Below are positions 57,451-64,000 of a DNA stretch of 64,000 nt, one piece after another. The translations under genes were made by a program, and so were the position numbers. The stretch spans positions 1 to 64,000 of the forward strand of contig NW_025931486.1 in NCBI RefSeq assembly GCF_000764305.2. Reading direction: 5' to 3'. Under the pieces are notes generated by a model. That model saw only the letters and a list, made by a program, of their open reading frames with translations, had not been told where the DNA came from and did no database searches. The first letter of the stretch is position 1; every line of letters begins with the position of its first letter. This DNA is from Hyalella azteca. Taxonomy: Eukaryota; Arthropoda; Malacostraca; Amphipoda; Hyalellidae.

Positions 57451-58650
57451 TATAATACAATAGTCCAATCAGCCGTGAAAATATGAAGGAGATCAAAACC
57501 TAAGTAACGAGAAAACAAAGAGAACAAAAACCCGATCGACTTACAATTTCGCGAGGACAAGACCTGTTAGCCTCATTCAAACAAGGTTTCAATTTAAAAA
57601 TATACAACGATTCCTAAATCCTCAAATCCAAACCAAGCAAAAGTGTCACCGAGTATCTTGAACGCGCTCTCAGAAAGTCATGTCGCATTGTTTAGTCAGT
57701 GTACAGGCGCACAGATAAGTGAGACAGCTTTGAAAGCAGCAGATTCGAACGATAGCTCTTGCCGCTTTGTTCGGCAACATGGAAGTAGGGCTTATATGCT
57801 ACGACATTCGGACAAACACTGAGACGCACCACGCACAGCTGTATTCATTAACCAGGGAAGACTACATGCATGCAGGTAGATAAACATCCTCAAACATGAA
57901 GAAGTCAATTTCTAAATTATTCATGAGTAAAACATGGAAAATGACATCCGGAACATATTCTAAAATGAAATATTCAATTTTCTGGAAAGTATTTAAGACG
58001 AGCTACCAATGAAAAACTGTACAATAGTTTTCCTATTTACACTAAACAGTGCGACATAACTGCGGCCTATGAGCTATTTCAAGTTACTCGGTTCCACTTC
58101 TGTTTGTTCGGACTTAAGGATTTAGGAATCGCTGCATATTTTTAATTAAAACGGGCCCATGCTTTACTAATGCTCACAGTTCTTATTGTCTTGAAATTTT
58201 AAACCGATAGTTTTTTATGTTCCATTGTCGTTTTCTCGGTTTTCTTAAGTTTTAATGTCTTTTGGGTATAAACGAATTTTCACTGCTGTTTTACTGGTAT
58301 TTTCTAAAAAAATTAAATTTAAAGTTGAATGAGATTTCAATTTTGAATTTTCCAAGCTAAACTCAAAGAATGACTGAATCCAATTCAAAACCGGAATTTT
58401 TATTCAACCTTCTCTCATCGTGTTTTTTAATGCCTCAAGATTCCATCACTTCAAAAAAAAACTAAGCAAACTTGAAATTAAAAATTTGGCCAGTCATGAA
58501 GGAGAATTTTAAAATATTTCTCTATGTGTTCATTTATACATATTTTCTATTCTCTATTTTATTCCTGCCACAAAATTGATGGAGAATAAAATTAATGTGG
58601 TTTCCAACAGCCCCTATTTATTCAAACGACGCTTCAGAAGAAAAAATATA
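57451..58650 (+). other. Cadherin intron N-O
   Basis: AT-rich; no feature recognised. Confidence 0.4.
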
Positions 58651-58807
58651 AGTCAGTACTCACTGCAGTGAGTGACAAAGAGCGCATTTTCTCGTCGACG
58701 AAAACTTGAGATCACGAACGGACGGACAGACGGACAGACAGACAGACAGACAGACGGACATGGCGAGCACATTAATGCATTTTTTCAATAAATGAGAAAA
58801 TGCGCTA
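58651..58807. mobile_element. Microsatellite-bearing MITE-like repeat, copy 2
   Basis: The reverse-oriented relative of 4181-4335: AGTACTCACTGCAGTGAGTG, AGCGCATTTTCTC, a (GACA)n/(GACG)n run at about 58718-58758, then GAGAAAATGCGCT. The internal tetranucleotide run is longer here and of a different composition. Confidence 0.65.
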
Positions 58808-61800
58808 AAAAAACATTCACATACATATGTATACGTAATAATTAATTCCGAATAAAGGAATAATACTACTGATAGATTGCAAACAAATTATTACCGTCCA
58901 AATATCGACGTAGCGTCAGCTTCTCGTCGTCACAGACGCCCCGGCATTCAATCTATCAGTTTAAACGCCGCAAATTCCGAAGTGCTTCATATGCGTACCA
59001 CGAAATGTATTTCTCCAGGAGGTAGTGGTACATAATTCAGGTTGCCTAAAATCGGCCAAATCCGAGAACAAAAAAGGCCAAAAAAGGCTGATAACTCAAT
59101 ATATACTAGTTTACTTGTAGGTTCTGCTATAAAAATTGCATTTATTTTCTTTTTGCAATATTTAAAACTTAATTAGGAAGTACCCTTATCATAAATTTTA
59201 GCTGGCCAACGCAATTGAGAAAAACTAAATCACGGAATTTGTCCGGAAAAAATGACCGTCTGCCAACCCTGTTTAAAAACAGAGCAAAGAATGAAATAAT
59301 AGTACAATATGAAGCAATCGTAGTCAACGTGTTAAACTCCGCAAATTCCGAAGTGCTTCATAGCGTCGAAGGTGCCTAAGTCTTGGCGCGCAAGAGCCTC
59401 TGCATGCGGCTGCCGCCCCAACTTTTATTGGAAGTTACGCGATATTTTTAAGCCCCAGATCGATCCCGGCAGATACAGAAAGTTACCTCGACTTGCAAAA
59501 TTTCAGTGCAGTTCGAAGCAACATCCCAATCTTGGTAAATAAAGATGCATCATTAAGGAAAGAGAAATAAGCATGAATAAAATGATGGCAGTGGAGGAAA
59601 ATTATGGATTTTTATGTAGTAAACATGTAAAAATAATGTGTTCTTTTGTTTAAGGTTCATTTAGGATACAACGTTTTGTCATAATTTCATAATTATGTTA
59701 AATTTTACAATCAAATGAATATTAGTGATGATGATATTAGAACTAATGATGAAGTTAGATCGCAAAGAAATGAGTGTGCAATGACCACAAGGTGTGTGAA
59801 GTGAGTCCATTGAGTTTCCATCGGACATAAACATTCAAACTAGGACCTTAATCGGCACATTTAAACTGTACCGGCCAATTTCTTCAGGACTTATTTACTT
59901 CTCACTCTGGTAGAATCACGAACATTTAAACTAAGTAGTACGAATAAAAAAACTAAATCTTTACCATTTTTGTCTTGCCATTGTATGAACGCAAAACAAT
60001 ATTGTATTCAAAACCATATACAATTTTTTTTAATCGTGTACCATCTTTTGTATTGCACGTGGATCAAATGCACCTAATGTAATGTTTGCTGGCCTACATT
60101 ATAATTGAGTCGTTAAATTGCATTTACATTGAAATAGCAGTTCGATAGAGCACAGCAATGCAGTGGATGTAAAAAAAATTTGTCTCAATTGCAGTTTGTT
60201 TATGCAGGAGCGGTGGCACTGCAGCTCCACGAGACAGGGAGTTCTTTTAAAGTCGAGGCAAGGCATGAGATGGAAGCGACAAATACAAATCCGCGGAAAT
60301 ACAAACATGGCTTTGCTTGGAAGAGCCCCAATCCAAACTAAGTCTTGACATATCGATAACATTCAGTGTTCGATGGAATAAAAACCAGGAGAATATGAGG
60401 GAGACAACGACTGTAGTGCAAGGATGCCACACAAGCGATCCTAACTGAATTGTGTCGTTCAAAGCTTTTAGTTCAGTTTGCGGTCTGTCTCCATTCAATG
60501 ACTTAGATAAACAATGGGTTAAAAATTTATAAATTGATCATAGGGAAGTTCAATGTTTGAGTGAAGATCTTGGACGAAGCTTCTCCTTTATAAACTGAAA
60601 GCAATTTTGAATACAAAATTGAGAAGAGGATATCGGAATAAGTTTTTCCTCTGGATAAGATCAAGGGTTAATGATGACAGTAAAGTGCATGGAACCTGCA
60701 TGTATTATATTGGAGTAAGCGGTCATATAATGGCTCTTGAATATATTGCTGATAACTATGCTATTAGAACATGCAATAAAAGTCTTCAAGCATTCGCTGA
60801 AGTAGTACGATTTTACCCATGAATCTGCGTAATATGAAACAGTTTAATTCCTCATTTAAAGCATCAACAACAGATTAAGGGGCATTGAGGTGCCAGGACC
60901 TCTTAATGAATAAAAAGCGAATCAAGTCCCTTCCATTATTTATGGGACAAAATTTTGCTTACATCGCAAGTTTCGGAGAATTTCCCTCGAAACTTGCAAT
61001 CCCATTTGCCAGAGTATGTTCTGTTCAATCTGAGAGAAAAATCCTGAGCCAAAATATATTCTCAGGTCTGGAGTTGTCAATAATAAAGCCTCTCGCTGGT
61101 CATGTCTCGCCGACGAACTTTGCCGGTAGTCGGAAGAATGTCTGGTTTGAAGGCTGGTCCTGTTGGAGAAACATGACCTAATTGTTGGAGTATTTATAGA
61201 AATGTGTGTTAGGCCATTAGCAGCAAATTAACTTGAAATATTTGAAAATTAGACATAGCCACTGCTGCTTAGACTTTTAACAAAGAGAACAACGAGAATT
61301 GTGGCTCATCTTCCTTATTTATGTTGCCTATTAGCAGAAATGTGGGCTGAATTTTAGGTGAATCTGAAAGAGGATTGGCAGAGTTTCATCAAAACGAATA
61401 ATACAAAAAATACTGATCGTATTTGACGCTCCGAAGGCTTAAGTTCCCTGGTGCGTAAATGTTTGTCGGTGTCGGGCGTCTTTGAGGCTTTCTTAAATTT
61501 ACTGCTCTCGTCTGCAATTCGAGATTTTTTCGCGGTTTTGTAGGTTTTAGAAAAGAATAACGTATACGAGTCATTTAAGAAATTTCGCAATTATTTACAT
61601 TCTACAATTAGAAGTATGAAAATAATCTTATGCTTTTTGCAATATTATCTGAGATAACAGCATATCATGTTTATTATTTTCTACTGATCTTTAATAAGAA
61701 ATTAGAATCTAACCTTAATGAAGACAGCAATTTTGCTGCAGTGAATAATAACCTTACATGATCAAATTAAATTTTTAATCGAAGGTAATTTGCTTCAATA

Positions 61801-63110
61801 AATTCCTATTTAAAACACACCTGGCTAAAACTCCGGAATAAGAGTGAACAAACTTTGGTCTCGCTGTTATATTTGTAATGCAGCAAATTAGGAAAGTTGA
61901 ATTAGTATCAGTAATTAGTTTATAGTATTAATTATTATCTTTTGCATTTTTTCATCACGTTGATTTTGTTTGGTTTTAAGCACTGGCTAGCATCAGGCCA
62001 ATAACTTCAAAACCTAATGGCAGAGAAGCGGTCGGACAATTGCCCGTTGTTCTCGCCCGAGCATAAAAACGGTTAAGACGGTCACAAGTCCACAAGACCG
62101 TGGTATTGCGTTCTTAGGTTACAGATAAAAGTTCTTCTTAACAAACGAAAAATGAGTGGCCAGTAGACGTAATTTCTCCTCTTGATAAGGAAAAAATGTG
62201 TAACTCATTTATATAAAAGGTTAAAGTTTTTTCTCGAATCCGTTTTAGTTAACGCAGAAAAATCATGCCAGCTACTCCATGCTATGTCTTCAATTCGAAA
62301 TTTATCTCTCGAAATAAATGTAGGCTATTCTAATATTTCCGGAACTTGTCGCTTAAAAGCTAAAATAGAGATGCAGGCAAGGAAATTGCATAATCACGAT
62401 CTCCTATGAATCAGCGAAACGGAGCAAAAATTCAGAAAAGCTGACGTTAGCAATCTCGGCGTTCCTTCAAGTGTAAACACTCACGATTTAGATCGCTGAT
62501 TGCCGGCCGCTGCTTGAATGCGAGGCTTCGGTCTAATATTCCAGATTCAGGACTGAGCGCAGCATGGGTGGAATGTGGAACAGTAAGTGCATCAACGCGC
62601 TTGAGAGGGCAATTCTCTAACTCACTGAATAGAATGAAAATACAGTAAAACATAGAATTCGGAGTAAGAATTCGCCCGTGAAAATCATTTCTACTTCACT
62701 ACCGCAAAAATGATGCAACAAGTAGTCGATAATTAACTAATGATAAGCGGAATAATAACAGTATTACGGAATCTCTGCTGTGAGGAATGCTGCTACAACC
62801 ATATCTACCAACGATATATGTCTTGCTGTATTTTCATTACTCGGGAAAAGGCGATTTTTCCTGCTCATGACCCTGTAAAAACGTTTCCCTAAAAACAGTT
62901 GTCCCCAATGGCGTTTCAGAAGGTACGAGTCCTCATTATAACTACCAAATCTCAATCTCATTAGCGCTCACATTGCCCTGGATACTGACTACTACTTGGC
63001 CACACGCGTCTTCTTGAAGATTTCCGTCGACCATGGAACCATTGAGTTCATCGTGCAGTGGGGCAGCACCAGACAGTGAGACCCACTCGACTTCCCTTCT
63101 CTTCGGTCAG
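58808..63110 (+). other. End of cadherin intron N-O
   Basis: Long AT-rich intron. GCAAATTCCGAAGTGCTTCA occurs twice, at about 58970 and 59340. No gene is recognised; open frames at 60607-60822, 60885-61181 and 62182-62409 show no family motif. Confidence 0.45.
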
Positions 63111-63247
63111 AAATATTCAGCCTCAATCTGGTGCCCCCTCTTCTCTCTCCGCCGTCACAAACACACAGTTCGTTCAGGACTCTGCTCTGACGCTCGCCAC
63201 TGGCTGTCTCAAAATGGCCTCCATTGACCGCCTCCACACTGAGACAG
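63111..63247 (+). CDS. Cadherin exon O: CE region continuation
   Basis: Phase 2 to phase 1. A strong pyrimidine tract (CTTCCCTTCTCTTCGGTCAG) precedes the acceptor, and the donor is ACAG|GTAATC. After the shared Arg it reads NIQPQSGAPSSLSAVTNTQF, VQDSALTLATGCLKMASI and DRLHTETG. The TNTQFV...A....C pattern resembles the segment between the CE cysteines and the following laminin-G module in type III cadherins. The one-base phase fits exon N exactly, but 11.5 kb separate them and the match is short. Confidence 0.55.
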
Positions 63248-64000
63248 GTAATCCTCTAGCTAGCTAATGTCTGCTTACTTGGATCTCGCCTCCTGACAGT
63301 TTCTTGACAGCACTCTCCTTACCGCCATATGTCTTTAGGTATATATTGCTGGAGAATATGTTTTAGGTCTATATTGCAGGGCAGCCCATGAAGGCTACCC
63401 TGCAGCCTTTTAGTGGACGGCAGTTTGTATGCAGGTTCCTATGCGGAGGCTAAGCCCACTCCCGGTCATTTCCTCAGACACTGTGGAAACTGCCGAGAAT
63501 AGATTACTCCTGTCTGCTCACCGCTGTCGACTCCTTCTAGTAACTAATGTTCACTCGTAACCGTCGCTCTATGATGGCTTAGCTGCATTCCGGCTTCTGC
63601 AGTCACCTTGCATCCAACTTTTTTAGGGTAGGACGCTTGCAACGAGCCCTCAACGAGCCCTCACTCTTCGCATTCGGCTGTTATAAATCGTGAAGTGATA
63701 GTGAAAAAAAAAGATGCATTAAAATTTGAATGCGAGACATAGAAGTAAATTTCAGCGGAAATTTTCGTTTTTAAATGAAAATTTTTTTTAGGATTTGTGA
63801 CTTAACAATTTGCGTGAACTCTGGTGCGGCCTTTGTTCTAAAGAAGATCCATTAAAGACTATTGGCTGAGGGCGAGGAGGGAAAAGGTCCTTTAGGTTTA
63901 CTGTAACTCGAGATACTCAAGTACAGGGTCATCAATATTTAGCGTTACAACTTTGAGTGGTTAGAACTATGAAATGAAACACAATTATGAATGTTTAAAA
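63248..64000 (+). other. Intron after exon O
   Basis: No further exon recognised before the end of the window. The EGF/LG, transmembrane and catenin-binding exons are expected downstream. Confidence 0.45.

Larger units (their letters stand above)
16412..63247 (+). other. Partial gene: type III (PCCD-containing) classical cadherin, CadN/shotgun-like
   Basis: Fifteen exons (A to O) on the plus strand, all with GT-AG borders. At every junction the phases match, apart from two gaps in domain content (A/B and G/H). The order is parts of about six EC repeats, then a PCCD-like NC region (exons K-N) and a Cys-containing CE-like region (exons N-O). Classical cadherins of this group are calcium-dependent adhesion receptors at adherens junctions that bind beta-catenin through the tail. 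Neither the signal peptide, the EGF/laminin-G modules, the membrane segment nor the tail is in the window, so the gene is incomplete on both sides. Orthology to CadN rather than shotgun is not resolved. Confidence 0.8.

Noticed and set aside
1..64000. CRISPR array, operons, tRNA or rRNA genes
   Set aside because: The tandem arrays have no spacers, the gene has introns, and I could not make out a tRNA or rRNA by eye; a covariance-model scan would be needed to exclude tRNAs firmly.

Overview
This is eukaryotic genomic DNA from an invertebrate, most likely an arthropod and possibly a crustacean. The species cannot be fixed from the sequence. About 15 short, GC-rich exons on the + strand, with GT-AG borders, lie in long AT-rich introns packed with old transposons, fold-back elements and minisatellites. 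There are no operons, tRNA, rRNA or CRISPR features that I can see.

The only clear host gene is a large cadherin (16412-63247, + strand, partial at both ends). Exon junction phases agree throughout, and the exons give about 1,140 residues. They encode parts of about six cadherin (EC) repeats with linkers of the DVNDN.P, LDRE and DxD type. After these comes a non-calcium-binding, then Cys-containing, membrane-proximal region resembling the primitive classic cadherin domain (PCCD: NC, then CE) of type III classical cadherins such as Drosophila CadN or shotgun. N-terminal repeats would lie upstream. The EGF/laminin-G part, membrane segment and cytoplasmic tail would lie downstream of 63247. Two exons carry low-complexity insertions inside an EC repeat: exon C (Pro/Ser-rich) and exon F (an 18-bp in-frame minisatellite coding GASSSN). 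At least two junctions (A to B and G to H) lack the expected piece of an EC repeat.

Layout. 1-16280: upstream intron or intergenic DNA with a CTG microsatellite, a CR1/L2-like non-LTR endonuclease fragment (- strand, 2037-3215), a 1.6-kb degenerate hAT element (5398-7004), a MITE, 20-bp and 18-bp minisatellites, Penelope-like endonuclease fragments (12167-12768) and a 967-bp TA-flanked palindrome (14307-15273). 16281-30427: a partial duplicate of exon A, exons A and B, a MITE with another MITE inserted in it, a 902-bp palindrome, a pair of LTR-like direct repeats and a G-rich fold-back. 30428-51607: the dense exon region, with a 27-bp repeat made of AGGTCA half-sites, a small antisense ORF beside a cluster of TTTACGAC and TGACGTCA sites, a Tc1/mariner fold-back ending 52 nt before exon D, and a 23-bp minisatellite built around a copy of the exon H 5' splice site. 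51608-63110: one 11.5-kb intron with Gypsy integrase, CR1-like 3' end and Penelope RT fragments, duplications and MITEs, then exon O.

All family assignments come from recognising motifs by eye; no search was run.
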